Source of the DNA: an uncultured Saprospiraceae bacterium
Lineage (GTDB): Bacteria; Bacteroidota; Bacteroidia; Chitinophagales; Saprospiraceae
Assembly: GCA_937997635.1 (NCBI GenBank)
Contig: CALLFA010000177.1
Span: 1 to 62,184 of the forward strand
Reading direction: 5' to 3'
DNA: 62,184 nt
Notes under the pieces: generated by a model
What the model saw: only the letters and a program-made list of their open reading frames with translations
Databases searched by the model: none
Told to the model about the DNA's origin: nothing
Made by a program: the position numbers and the translations under genes
Part shown: one piece after another, positions 45,063 to 53,106 of the stretch
Numbering within the stretch: position 1 is the stretch's first letter
Layout of the letters: each line of letters opens with the position of its first letter

Positions 45063-45111
45063 AATATTTTAGTTTAGACTGAAATAATGATCTAAATTTT
45101 CAAAAGGACTG

Positions 45112-45142
45112 CAAATGTAGGCTACTTTCACACTTATCCAAA
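45112..45142 (-). promoter_or_regulatory. Ribosomal operon promoter (TTTG-N19-TACATTTG)
   Basis: Read on the minus strand, TTTG (45142-45139) and TACATTTG (45119-45112) are separated by exactly 19 bp. This is the best Bacteroidota promoter match in the window and drives rplM-rpsI-rpsB-tsf. Confidence 0.85.
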
Positions 45143-45212
45143 GCTTTTGTGAGATTATTTTACACTTGGATCGACATAACTCATTGATAATCAGTAAAAA
45201 TTTCGCATTGCG

Positions 45213-45690
45213 GTAAGAGGAGCGGAGTCCTTTGCCTTAGTTACCGAATGAAAAGACGGCAAGAGGTACGGTGACCTTTGCCCTCAGGTATCAAATGAAA
45301 AAGACGGCAAGAGGTACGGAGACCTTTGCCTCAGGTACCAAGTGAAAAGACGGCAAGAGGTACGGAGACCTTTGCCTCAGGTATCCTCCAAATGAAAGCG
45401 GCAATAGGTACGGTGACCTTTGCCTCAGGTATCCTCCAAATGAAAGACGGCAAGAGGTACGGAGTCCTTTGCCTCAGTTGTCCTCCTAAACTAGACTTTA
45501 TTTAGTTATGGAGACTAATGCGCACAAATATTCATTTTTTAGATGATTACTGAATCGAAGGTCTCCGTACCTCTCGATTTATTTCTACAAGAGGAGCGGA
45601 GTCGGATCGGAGTCCTTTGTCACAGTCATCAAATAAAAAGACGTCATTTTTTGGAGGATTACTGAATCGAAGGTCTCCGTACCTCTCGAT
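45213..45690. repeat. 46-49 bp intergenic tandem array with inverted copies
   Basis: Six tandem copies carry the core GAGGTACGGAGACCTTTGCC (variants with AGCGG and GTCC), with anchors near 45217, 45263, 45311, 45357, 45405 and 45454, 46-49 bp apart. Two 46-bp blocks at 45533-45578 and 45645-45690 are direct copies of each other and contain the reverse complement of the core (AAGGTCTCCGTACCTCTCG), with another forward copy between them. The array fills the gap between rplM and the EamA gene and has no open frame. Confidence 0.88.
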
Positions 45691-45699
45691 GTCATACAA

Positions 45700-46590
45700 C
45701 TAGCCCCTTCTCACCAAATACACTCCACCAATAATCAATAAAAGTCCAATAAAATGAAAAACGACTAACGATTCACCATCTATCACTCCCCAAAACAACA
45801 CAACTACAGGAATCAAATAAGTCACAGATGACGCGAATAAAGGCGTTGTCCGCTGGATCAGTTGAAAATATAGTATGAGTGACACGACTGTACTCATGAT
45901 TGATAAAATCGAGACGTACATCAAGGACAATTGAGCCGCTGGTTCGTTGATGACTTTAGAAGGAATGCCTATGTATATAGCAATGAAGAAAAATGGAACA
46001 CCGATAAATAAAAAGGATACTGCTCCAAGTACGATTGGCTCTTCATCTTGAAATAGGTGTTTAATAAAATTAGCATTCAATGCATAGCACATGGTGGCTA
46101 TCACTACGAATAGTCCATAGTATGGGTTCGAACCAATATTCAATTCACTTCCGTATATGATAATAATAATGGCTCCTATCAATCCAAAACTCACACCCAA
46201 TATTTGATAGACATTTGACTTTACTTTGAAAAAAAGTAGTCCAAAGATGACAGTAAACATTGGCGTCAGACTATTGAGTAAACCACTGGCAATACTACTG
46301 ATCTCTGTTTGCGCAATAGCATATAAAAACGCAGGTATGGCACTCCCAGTCAGGCCAATAAGCGTATACTCCTTCCATCTACTCCAAGTGATTTTTTTGG
46401 CAAAATAAAAGACAAAGGGTAAAAAGCTTAGAAAAGCTACAACTGAACGCATCAATCCCATTTCAAAGAAATTGAATCCGACAAGGCTCTTCTTTATTAA
46501 TATGAAGGAGCTTCCCCACACTAAGCTCAAGAACAATAAGATGAACCAATCTTTAAGTTCTACTTGTGTCTTTTCCATGAATGGCCACAA
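45700..46590 (-). CDS. EamA/DMT-family transporter
   Basis: A 296-aa permease with ten predicted helices in two EamA repeats (L-S-L-V-W-G-S-S-F-I-L-I-K-K near the start; the second repeat has the L-I-P-V-V-V-L-F-W-G segment). The function is probably metabolite export, substrate unknown. It is not closely similar to the EamA permease at 32901, so no recent duplication. An in-frame ATG at 46578 is an alternative start. It follows the Panacea pair on the same strand, and the last codons abut the repeat array. Confidence 0.9.
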   Translation of the reverse strand: MWPFMEKTQVELKDWFILLFLSLVWGSSFILIKKSLVGFNFFEMGLMRSVVAFLSFLPFVFYFAKKITWSRWKEYTLIGLTGSAIPAFLYAIAQTEISSIASGLLNSLTPMFTVIFGLLFFKVKSNVYQILGVSFGLIGAIIIIIYGSELNIGSNPYYGLFVVIATMCYALNANFIKHLFQDEEPIVLGAVSFLFIGVPFFFIAIYIGIPSKVINEPAAQLSLMYVSILSIMSTVVSLILYFQLIQRTTPLFASSVTYLIPVVVLFWGVIDGESLVVFHFIGLLLIIGGVYLVRRG

Positions 46591-46604
46591 AATGGTTTAA
46601 GAGA

Positions 46605-47036
46605 TTAAGAATAGAGGTTGTGATCCGGATCTAACCACCGAATAAAGAAAACAGAATCAATTACAAATCCGTGAATTCTACCGTACTCATTTGCACTTAA
46701 TTCAAATTGATATGGAGTACTAACGATTTGTTCTTCTCCAGGAATGTTGAAGGAGTTTTCGGTAGTTTGATCCCAATCTATTGGATGCGATCTTAAAGCT
46801 TTGCTTCTATTGGAATAAAATTGCTGGATTTTTAATCGCGATAATTCTTTTAGTCTATTTATCAAAACAACAAAGTAATCCTGGCCTCTAGTATATGGAT
46901 CAAATTTACCTTCAACAATATCGAAATATTTAAATGAAAAACTTAATAGCGAATTGTATTCAACCTGAATTGATTCTTTCGCTTTGCTTATTTCAGATTG
47001 TGATTGATGTTTTGGCTTTTTGAAGTTTTTAGCCAC
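46605..47036 (-). CDS. Unrecognised protein, candidate toxin of a Panacea-type toxin-antitoxin pair
   Basis: A protein of about 143 aa with a basic N-terminus, a central helical part (F-V-V-L-I-N-R-L-K-E-L-S-R-L) and a conserved-looking end with Y-G-R-I-H-G-F-V-I-D, then F-F-I-R-W-L-D-P-D-H-N-L-Y. I choose the GTG at 47036, which overlaps the stop of the upstream Panacea gene by 8 bp; a TTG at 47042 is also in frame. I recognise no enzymatic family. The tight overlap with an antitoxin-type gene and the size suggest a toxin. Toxic activity is inferred only from this arrangement. Confidence 0.65.
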   Translation of the reverse strand: MAKNFKKPKHQSQSEISKAKESIQVEYNSLLSFSFKYFDIVEGKFDPYTRGQDYFVVLINRLKELSRLKIQQFYSNRSKALRSHPIDWDQTTENSFNIPGEEQIVSTPYQFELSANEYGRIHGFVIDSVFFIRWLDPDHNLYS

Positions 47037-47517
47037 GTACAATATATTGTTGGTAATAATTAATCATAGATTCCTCTGATATAGTATTTTCTGAAGGTTC
47101 ATCAGGAGCCAAATCTCCACGGGCTAGAATCCAAGGGTCTTCTGAATGAGTTAACTTTTCTAATTGAAAAGCCGTTAAACCAAAATATTCATCAACTACA
47201 TCGTTTAAGATGTCACATTGCTCAGGTTCAACAATATTTGAGCAGAAATTATCAATATAATCTTGATTTAAATCTTCTTTTATTATTGGTTTCCAACCGA
47301 ATTCTCTGTAATTCATATAAGAGTCAGGCAAAACAGGGCCGTGAACCCAAGCCTGAAATTCATCATTAACCAATCGCTCTTCAAAAAATGCCAAATGCCA
47401 TGCTTGAGCATAAAACAATAATTTTTGCAACTTTAGATTAGAAATAAGACTCCCAGTCTCATTAGAAATGCTGATAAAATATTTAGCTAACTTAGAATGT
47501 GTCGTTGTTTTACTCAT
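47029..47517 (-). CDS. Panacea-domain (DUF4065, SocA-like) antitoxin
   Basis: A 162-aa protein of the Panacea/DUF4065 family: L-A-K-Y-F-I-S, then L-K-L-Q-K-L-L-F-Y-A-Q-A-W-H-L, F-Q-A-W-V-H-G-P-V-L-P and the E-K-L-T-H-S-E-D-P-W segment. Panacea domains are known as chaperone-like antitoxins that neutralise many unrelated toxins, and SocA targets its toxin for ClpXP degradation. It is the first gene of a two-gene unit and overlaps the candidate toxin. The minus-strand sequence upstream has TATCTTTA, one base off the -7 consensus. Confidence 0.88.
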   Translation of the reverse strand: MSKTTTHSKLAKYFISISNETGSLISNLKLQKLLFYAQAWHLAFFEERLVNDEFQAWVHGPVLPDSYMNYREFGWKPIIKEDLNQDYIDNFCSNIVEPEQCDILNDVVDEYFGLTAFQLEKLTHSEDPWILARGDLAPDEPSENTISEESMINYYQQYIVRG

Positions 47518-47651
47518 AAATTTAACATTAAAGATAACGAATTAATGGCTACAAAGTTCCAAAATGCGACCTAAAGCAAGCTGTATTAAAGTAAAATTTG
47601 TATCACTAATTTCTAATTAAGAAGTAAATTTATTGGAAGCAAATACATCAT

Positions 47652-48083
47652 ATGAGCCAGTTTAGTTTAACGTATGATATTGACTTAGCTAAGTCGAAAG
47701 TTTGGGAAAAACTATTCGATCAAGTAGATCAATGGTGGTCCAAGGACTTTTACACCAACCCTAAAACGGCATCTTTCATCATAGAATCTACAGTTGGTGG
47801 CAAGATGTATGAAGACTTTGGCAATGGCGAAGGGCTCATTTGGGGAGATGTGATCGGTGTTGACAGACCCAATTCTTTACTGATTAGAGGTATGTTGAGT
47901 GGTGAATTCGGGGGACCAACCTTTAGTTTTGAAAAGTTCTTATTGACAGAAGAAAACGAGCAAACAACCCTAACTTATAGCGTAGAATTCATTAATGAGG
48001 TGAGTGAAAAGACAATAAAATCACTAGCAGATGGCTGGGAAACAATCTTTAAAGATCACTTCTTACCATTTTGTAAGGCATAA
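47652..48083 (+). CDS. SRPBCC (START/AHSA1-like) protein
   Basis: A 143-aa protein of the SRPBCC ligand-binding fold. The typical N-terminal helix W-E-K-L-F-D-Q-V-D-Q-W-W-S-K, the G-G-K-M-Y-E-D-F strand turn and the C-terminal long helix (G-W-E-T-I-F-K-D-H-F) are present. Such proteins bind hydrophobic ligands in a deep pocket; the ligand is unknown. It precedes the L31 gene by 56 bp, but that gene has its own promoter. Confidence 0.82.
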   Translation: MSQFSLTYDIDLAKSKVWEKLFDQVDQWWSKDFYTNPKTASFIIESTVGGKMYEDFGNGEGLIWGDVIGVDRPNSLLIRGMLSGEFGGPTFSFEKFLLTEENEQTTLTYSVEFINEVSEKTIKSLADGWETIFKDHFLPFCKA

Positions 48084-48110
48084 GGGCTTTCATTAACCAA
48101 AGAAAAAAGC

Positions 48111-48118
48111 TATATTTG
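48111..48118 (+). promoter_or_regulatory. -7 promoter element of the L31 gene
   Basis: TATATTTG is an exact -7 match 21 nt before the ATG at 48140. TTTC at 48088-48091 lies 19 bp upstream in the -33 position. Confidence 0.65.
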
Positions 48119-48139
48119 CGCCTCTTAAAAATTTAGGTC

Positions 48140-48463
48140 ATGAAGCAAGGAGTTCATCCAGAAAATTACAGAATAGTTGTCTTCAAAGATTTCTCATGCG
48201 ATGAGGCATTTTTGTGCAGATCATGTGCACCGTCTAAGGAAACAATCACCTGGGAAGATGGCAATGAATATCCTTTAGTCAAACTAGAGATTTCCAATAA
48301 ATCTCATCCTTTCTTTACTGGTAAAATGAAATTTGTTGATACAGCAGGACGTATCGATAAGTTCAACAAGAAATTCGCAAAATTTGCGAAGAAGAATCCA
48401 GTTGCATCTGAAGAAGAGGGAAACGAGACCGAAGCACCAGCTGAAGATAAAGCTGAAGCTTAA
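48140..48463 (+). CDS. rpmE: 50S ribosomal protein L31, type B
   Basis: A 107-aa type B L31: [30 protein letters not shown] and [24 protein letters not shown]. Residues 20, 26 and 29 are Cys ([11 protein letters not shown]), although type B forms normally lack zinc-ligand Cys. The last 20 residues are an acidic Glu/Ala-rich extension. L31 bridges the subunits near the 5S region. The zinc-independent form is often used under zinc limitation, but here it may be the main copy. Confidence 0.95.
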   Translation: MKQGVHPENYRIVVFKDFSCDEAFLCRSCAPSKETITWEDGNEYPLVKLEISNKSHPFFTGKMKFVDTAGRIDKFNKKFAKFAKKNPVASEEEGNETEAPAEDKAEA

Positions 48464-48485
48464 TTTCACTCACTAATTCGATTTC

Positions 48486-49673
48486 GTGGGATCATCAGGC
48501 ATAATATTTTTTGATGATCAAGATTGGCATCACCTGTTGCCTCTAACGTATACTCGCCCAATGGCCAATTGTCGCATAGGTATTCTCACCATTCGTGAGA
48601 AATGGGAGCACATATTGCAACTGAAGTCCTCCTATATCACCCAAGACTACTTAAAAGCGTCTTTTCCATTAGAAGTTAATGAAGAAAACATATTCATTAA
48701 AGGCAATTTACTACCCGACCCTCCATTAGTAGATGCCGTCATGAATCTAAACATCGGTCAGGGCCTTTACCAAAACAACATACTCCTAGCTGCTAAGACA
48801 GATCGACAAACAACCAAGTCTTTCAGTCGAGTTAATGATTCGTCAAGAGTGGACTACTCGGATCCCATTCAAGTTATCGAATATCCAGAAGAGCTTTTCT
48901 TGAAGAATAAAGAGGAACTGCAGAAGGATTTTGACTTAATTACGAGAGACAGAGAATCTCAAAAAATTGATTCTTCAAATAGGATTTCATCCCCAGAAAA
49001 TATTTTTGTTGAAGAAGGTGCCAGCATTGAACACAGCATTTTAAATGCTAATGATGGACCTATCTATATCGGTAAAGGCTCTAAAATATTAGATGGCTGC
49101 ATGCTAAGAGGAGGAGTTGCTTTATGTGACAAAGCAGTCTTAAAAATGGGCGCTAAAATTTATGGCCCAACGACCATTGGCCCTTCTTGTAAAGTCGGCG
49201 GAGAAAATAAAAATGTAGTCATATTTGGTCATTCCAATAAATCACATGATGGCTATTTGGGTAATGCTGTTGTCGGCCAATGGTGTAATCTTGGTGCTGA
49301 CACAAATGCATCGAATTTAAAGAACGACTATAGCGAGGTAAAGCTTTGGAATTATGGCTCCGAATCATTTCGCAAAACAGGAACACAATTTTGCGGCTTG
49401 ATTATGGCTGACCATAGCAAATCTGGCATCAATACAATGTTTAATACCGGAACTGTTGTTGGCGTAAGTTGTAACATATTTGGTCCAGGTTATCAAAAAA
49501 ACTTTATACCATCATTTTCTTACGGCGGTCCACGTGATTATAGCACTTACCGATTAAAGAAGGCACTTAAAGTAGCAACTCGTGTATTTGAACGAAAGTC
49601 TTTGATGTTTACAGAAAATGACAACTCAGTATTTCAGGCTATATTTGACAGGTCTGCAAAGTATCGCAAATGA
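48486..49673 (+). CDS. GlmU-family putative nucleotidyltransferase/acyltransferase-like protein
   Basis: A 395-aa protein of a Bacteroidota GlmU-like family. The N-terminal part (I-I-F-F-D-D...L-L-P-L-T-Y-T-R-P-M-A...R-I-G-I-L-T-I-R-E-K-W) is related to sugar-phosphate nucleotidyltransferases, but the usual G-x-G-T-R loop is absent. Residues about 165-370 are left-handed beta-helix hexapeptide repeats (I-Y-I-G-K-G-S-K-I, G-A-K-I-Y-G-P-T-T-I-G). The start is a GTG at 48486; I find no ATG in the early frame. Probably in sugar-nucleotide or cell-envelope metabolism. The stop overlaps the next ATG by 4 bp (ATGA). Confidence 0.85.
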   Translation: MGSSGIIFFDDQDWHHLLPLTYTRPMANCRIGILTIREKWEHILQLKSSYITQDYLKASFPLEVNEENIFIKGNLLPDPPLVDAVMNLNIGQGLYQNNILLAAKTDRQTTKSFSRVNDSSRVDYSDPIQVIEYPEELFLKNKEELQKDFDLITRDRESQKIDSSNRISSPENIFVEEGASIEHSILNANDGPIYIGKGSKILDGCMLRGGVALCDKAVLKMGAKIYGPTTIGPSCKVGGENKNVVIFGHSNKSHDGYLGNAVVGQWCNLGADTNASNLKNDYSEVKLWNYGSESFRKTGTQFCGLIMADHSKSGINTMFNTGTVVGVSCNIFGPGYQKNFIPSFSYGGPRDYSTYRLKKALKVATRVFERKSLMFTENDNSVFQAIFDRSAKYRK

Positions 49674-50359
49674 TTCGGATTCCTATTTGGAAAAAATGGT
49701 GGAGCTATGTATCTGATGTTCATTTAGAAAGTCATGAATCGTCGATAAATCCATCTCTACATTTATTATTAGCTGAAGGACGACTTCAACTTTGTACAGA
49801 CAATTCCATTTATTCATTCGAAGATAAATACGACAACTACTTTAAAGCGTTTGAAAAATTAAACGAAAATGGAGATTGGATATATAACGATGTATTGATC
49901 CTTGGCTTTGGTCTTGGTAGTATTCCTAAAATGCTGGAAACCAATTTTAAATTAAACCTAAATTATACGGCAGTTGAAATTGATGATGTGATTATAGACA
50001 TGGTGAGTGATTATGTTCTTCCCCATTTAAAATCCTCTATTCAAATGATAAACGCAGATGCATTGAGTTTCATGGAATTAAATAAAGAGAACTATGACAT
50101 GATTTGTATAGATTTATTTTTGGATGATATTATCCCAGATCAGTTTAAAGCCAAGTCATTTTTGCAGTCAGCTAAATCTGCCTTATCCGATGAAGGAATA
50201 GTCTTATACAACATGTTAGGTGATTACGAGAAGGATCAAAAGGCTGCCAAACTTTTTTTCAAAGAACATTTTAGAAACGTATTTCCTAATGCTTCGATGA
50301 TGCATACTGGGACAAATTTTATTTTGGCTAGTTCAGAGGTCTTTCCCAATTATCAATGA
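49670..50359 (+). CDS. Spermidine synthase-like methyltransferase-fold protein
   Basis: A 229-aa class I methyltransferase-fold protein resembling spermidine synthases: a nucleotide-binding turn L-I-L-G-F-G-L-G-S-I-P (about residues 76-86), acidic V-E-I-D-D at strand 2, and C-I-D-L-F-L-D-D at the active-site strand. It overlaps the GlmU-like gene by 4 bp, so the two are translationally coupled. It could be a methyl or aminopropyl transferase; the substrate is unknown. The end overlaps the galM stop on the opposite strand by 7 bp. Confidence 0.8.
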   Translation: MIRIPIWKKWWSYVSDVHLESHESSINPSLHLLLAEGRLQLCTDNSIYSFEDKYDNYFKAFEKLNENGDWIYNDVLILGFGLGSIPKMLETNFKLNLNYTAVEIDDVIIDMVSDYVLPHLKSSIQMINADALSFMELNKENYDMICIDLFLDDIIPDQFKAKSFLQSAKSALSDEGIVLYNMLGDYEKDQKAAKLFFKEHFRNVFPNASMMHTGTNFILASSEVFPNYQ

Positions 50360-51486
50360 TCAATTATTCCAAATTTATAAATCGTCTGACTCTGATATTC
50401 CTCCCCAGGATTTAATCTCGTAGAAGGAAAGTTAGGCTGATTAGGTGAATCCGGATAATGTTGTGTTTCCAAACAAAATGCACTTCTCTTATTGTACGGT
50501 TTTCCAGACTTACCTATTAATGAGCCGTCTAAAAAATTTCCTGTATATAATTGGACACCTGGCTCAGTGGTATGGACTTCAAGTACTCGACCGGTCGTCC
50601 TTTCTGATACAAGAGCGACACGTTTTAGTGATGATGATTTGTCTGATAATACAAAATTATGATCATAGCCTCCTCCAAACATTACTTGTTGATTACTTAG
50701 ATCATCTATTCGGTCTCCAATCAATTGTGGTTTGCGAAAATCAAATGGACTTTGCTTTAACTCCATAAATTCGCCCGTTGGAATTAGTGATTCGTTAACA
50801 GGAGTTATTCTATTTGCAAATAAGCTTAACTCATGATCAAGTATGTCTCCCTCACCTTCCCCTTTTAAATTGAAATAACTGTGGTTAGTGAGATTAATGA
50901 CTGTGGGTTTATCCGTACTTGCTTTGTAGTCTATGACCAGTTCGTTATCATCAGTCAACGAATACAAGACAGTAACTGATAAATTGCCTGGGAATCCCTC
51001 TTCCATGTGGGAGCTGGTATAGCTCATGGATACTCCTTTTTGATTGTCTAATATTTTACCTTTCCAAATTTGTTTGTCAAAGCCTTTGATGCCGCCATGA
51101 AGTGAATTGCCATCATTATTAGCTGCCAATTGATATTCAGTTCCATCTATGGAAAATGATGCATTGCCAATTCGATTTCCATAACGCCCAATTATCGCAC
51201 CGAAATATGGATGTTCCCCTAAATATCCGTCTAAAGAACTAAAACCATTGACGATGTCTTTATCGATGCCTTGTTGATCTGGTGTAATTATTTTAGTAAT
51301 GATCGCTCCATATTCTATAATATGGACCTCCACGCCATTTTTGTTTTTCAGAACAAACTCATGAATGTTATTTCCGTCAATTTTTCCATAAATGGAACTA
51401 CTGATTGATGTATTATTCATAAAGATGAAGTGGTAAGTGCAAATGAATACGATTCCATAAAGAGTGATTCTCATAGTATAAATCAA
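50353..51486 (-). CDS. galM: Aldose 1-epimerase (mutarotase)
   Basis: A 377-aa galactose mutarotase family protein. Visible residues include N-R-I-G (about 108), N-S-L-H-G-G-I-K-G-F-D-K-Q-I-W, T-N-H-S-Y-F-N-L and the C-terminal catalytic Glu in C-L-E-T-Q-H-Y-P-D-S-P-N. It interconverts the alpha and beta anomers of sugars. A hydrophobic N-terminal stretch (I-T-L-Y-G-I-V-F-I-C-T-Y-H-F-I-F) suggests a signal peptide, so the enzyme may act in the periplasm; a start at 51474 is equally possible. Divergent from a sodium/sugar symporter across 49 bp, which fits joint use of an imported sugar. Confidence 0.92.
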   Translation of the reverse strand: MIYTMRITLYGIVFICTYHFIFMNNTSISSSIYGKIDGNNIHEFVLKNKNGVEVHIIEYGAIITKIITPDQQGIDKDIVNGFSSLDGYLGEHPYFGAIIGRYGNRIGNASFSIDGTEYQLAANNDGNSLHGGIKGFDKQIWKGKILDNQKGVSMSYTSSHMEEGFPGNLSVTVLYSLTDDNELVIDYKASTDKPTVINLTNHSYFNLKGEGEGDILDHELSLFANRITPVNESLIPTGEFMELKQSPFDFRKPQLIGDRIDDLSNQQVMFGGGYDHNFVLSDKSSSLKRVALVSERTTGRVLEVHTTEPGVQLYTGNFLDGSLIGKSGKPYNKRSAFCLETQHYPDSPNQPNFPSTRLNPGEEYQSQTIYKFGIIDH

Positions 51487-51535
51487 TATTAATCAAAATA
51501 CAACATTTTCAAATTTTATTGTATCATTATATTCT

Positions 51536-53086
51536 ATGCAAGGATTTAGTAATTTAGACATCATCATCTTCGCAGCTTATCTGATTGCGATGCTCTGTAT
51601 TGGCATATATCTATCGAGGAAGGGGAAGAATGACAGTACTGCTGATTATTTTTTAGCGAGTAAAGCCTTGCCTTGGTGGGCGGTGGGTGGTTCGTTGATA
51701 GCTTCCAACATTTCGGCAGAACAATTTATCGGAATGTCAGGCTCTGGATATGTTGTAGGTATGGCCATTGCTTCATATGAGTTGATGGCTGCCTTAACTC
51801 TGGTTCTTGTCGCTAAGTTCTTCTTACCTGTCTTTATTAAACATAACATCTACACGATGCCTCAGTTTCTAGAACTGAGATATGACAGAAGGGTCAGACT
51901 CTGTTTGGGTGTCTTTTGGCTGTTGCTTTTTGTCTTTGTCAACATTACTTCGGTACTGTATCTTGGTGGTTTGGCAGTTCAAAATATAACGGGCATATCG
52001 CTTGTCTGGGCTGTTGTCGGATTGGCCTTGTACGCAGCTAGTTTCTCTATATTTGGAGGATTAAAAGCTGTGGTTTGGACTGATGTGATTCAAGTAGTTG
52101 TTTTATTATTTGGCGGTATTCTAGCGGCTGTTTTGGTTTTGCAAGCAGTAGGAGGTGGTGTATTTTCAGGATTGGCAGAATTGTATGAGAAGGCCCCTGA
52201 GAAATTTGACATGATATTGGATAAATCAAATCCAGAATACATGAATTTACCAGGCATTAGTGTGCTCGTAGGTGGCATGTGGATTGCCAATACGTATTAT
52301 TGGGGCACTAATCAATACATCATTCAACGAAGCTTAGCAGCTAAAAGTTTGGGAGAAGCGCAACTCGGAACTATCTTTGCAGCCTTTATCAAATTGTTGT
52401 TGCCACTGGTTGTTGTTGTTCCAGGTATTGCTGCATTTGTACTTGGTGCTGATATCATCAAAAACGATGAGGCCTATCCTTGGGTACTTAACAATTATGT
52501 ATCAACTGGGTTTAAAGGTTTGGCTTTTGCTGCGCTTATCGCGGCTATTGGTTCTTCATTAAGCTCAATTGTCAATAGCGCATCAACCATTTTCACATTA
52601 GATGTGTATGCACTTTTAAATAAAGAGAAAAGTGAAAAGCAATTAGTGGGCATTGGAAAAATCACTTCTGCGCTTTGCCTTATTGTCGGTGTGATCGTTG
52701 CTCCTTTATTAGGAAATTTAGATCAAGCATTTCAATTCATTCAAGAATACACAGGATTTATTAGTCCTGGAGTTGTCGCTATTTTTATACTGGGTATATT
52801 TTGGAAAAAAGCAACAGCAAATTCAGCGTTCATTGCCATCCTGTTATCCATTCCATTATCGATGGCAATAAAAGCGTTTCTACCACAAATTCCATTTATG
52901 AATAGAATGGGCATTGTCTTTTTACTATCTGTTGCGGTGATGATTGTTGTATCGCTAGTGCAATCAGATTCTAAGGTCCAAGGACTAGACTTGTCAAAAG
53001 ATTTATTTCGAACATCAGGTTTATTTAATGTATTGACATTGGTTATTATTGGGATATTGGCCGCGTTTTATGCGTTGTTGTGGTAA
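51536..53086 (+). CDS. Sodium/sugar symporter (SSS/SGLT family)
   Basis: A 516-aa symporter with about 13-14 membrane helices. The SSS signatures A-D-Y-F-L-A-S-K-A-L-P-W-W-A-V-G and S-N-I-S-A-E-Q-F-I-G-M-S-G-S-G are typical of the glucose/galactose-type subgroup, as is Y-W-G-T-N-Q-Y-I-I-Q-R. It takes up sugar with sodium, in line with a marine lifestyle. The short divergent gap to galM supports a hexose substrate. Confidence 0.92.
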   Translation: MQGFSNLDIIIFAAYLIAMLCIGIYLSRKGKNDSTADYFLASKALPWWAVGGSLIASNISAEQFIGMSGSGYVVGMAIASYELMAALTLVLVAKFFLPVFIKHNIYTMPQFLELRYDRRVRLCLGVFWLLLFVFVNITSVLYLGGLAVQNITGISLVWAVVGLALYAASFSIFGGLKAVVWTDVIQVVVLLFGGILAAVLVLQAVGGGVFSGLAELYEKAPEKFDMILDKSNPEYMNLPGISVLVGGMWIANTYYWGTNQYIIQRSLAAKSLGEAQLGTIFAAFIKLLLPLVVVVPGIAAFVLGADIIKNDEAYPWVLNNYVSTGFKGLAFAALIAAIGSSLSSIVNSASTIFTLDVYALLNKEKSEKQLVGIGKITSALCLIVGVIVAPLLGNLDQAFQFIQEYTGFISPGVVAIFILGIFWKKATANSAFIAILLSIPLSMAIKAFLPQIPFMNRMGIVFLLSVAVMIVVSLVQSDSKVQGLDLSKDLFRTSGLFNVLTLVIIGILAAFYALLW

Positions 53087-53106
53087 TTAAATGGCTAAAC
53101 AGCATG

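Noticed and set aside
46130..46150. T-loop-like GGTTCGAACC suggesting a tRNA
   Set aside because: It lies inside the EamA gene and no acceptor, D or anticodon arms can be built around it. I find no tRNA in the window.
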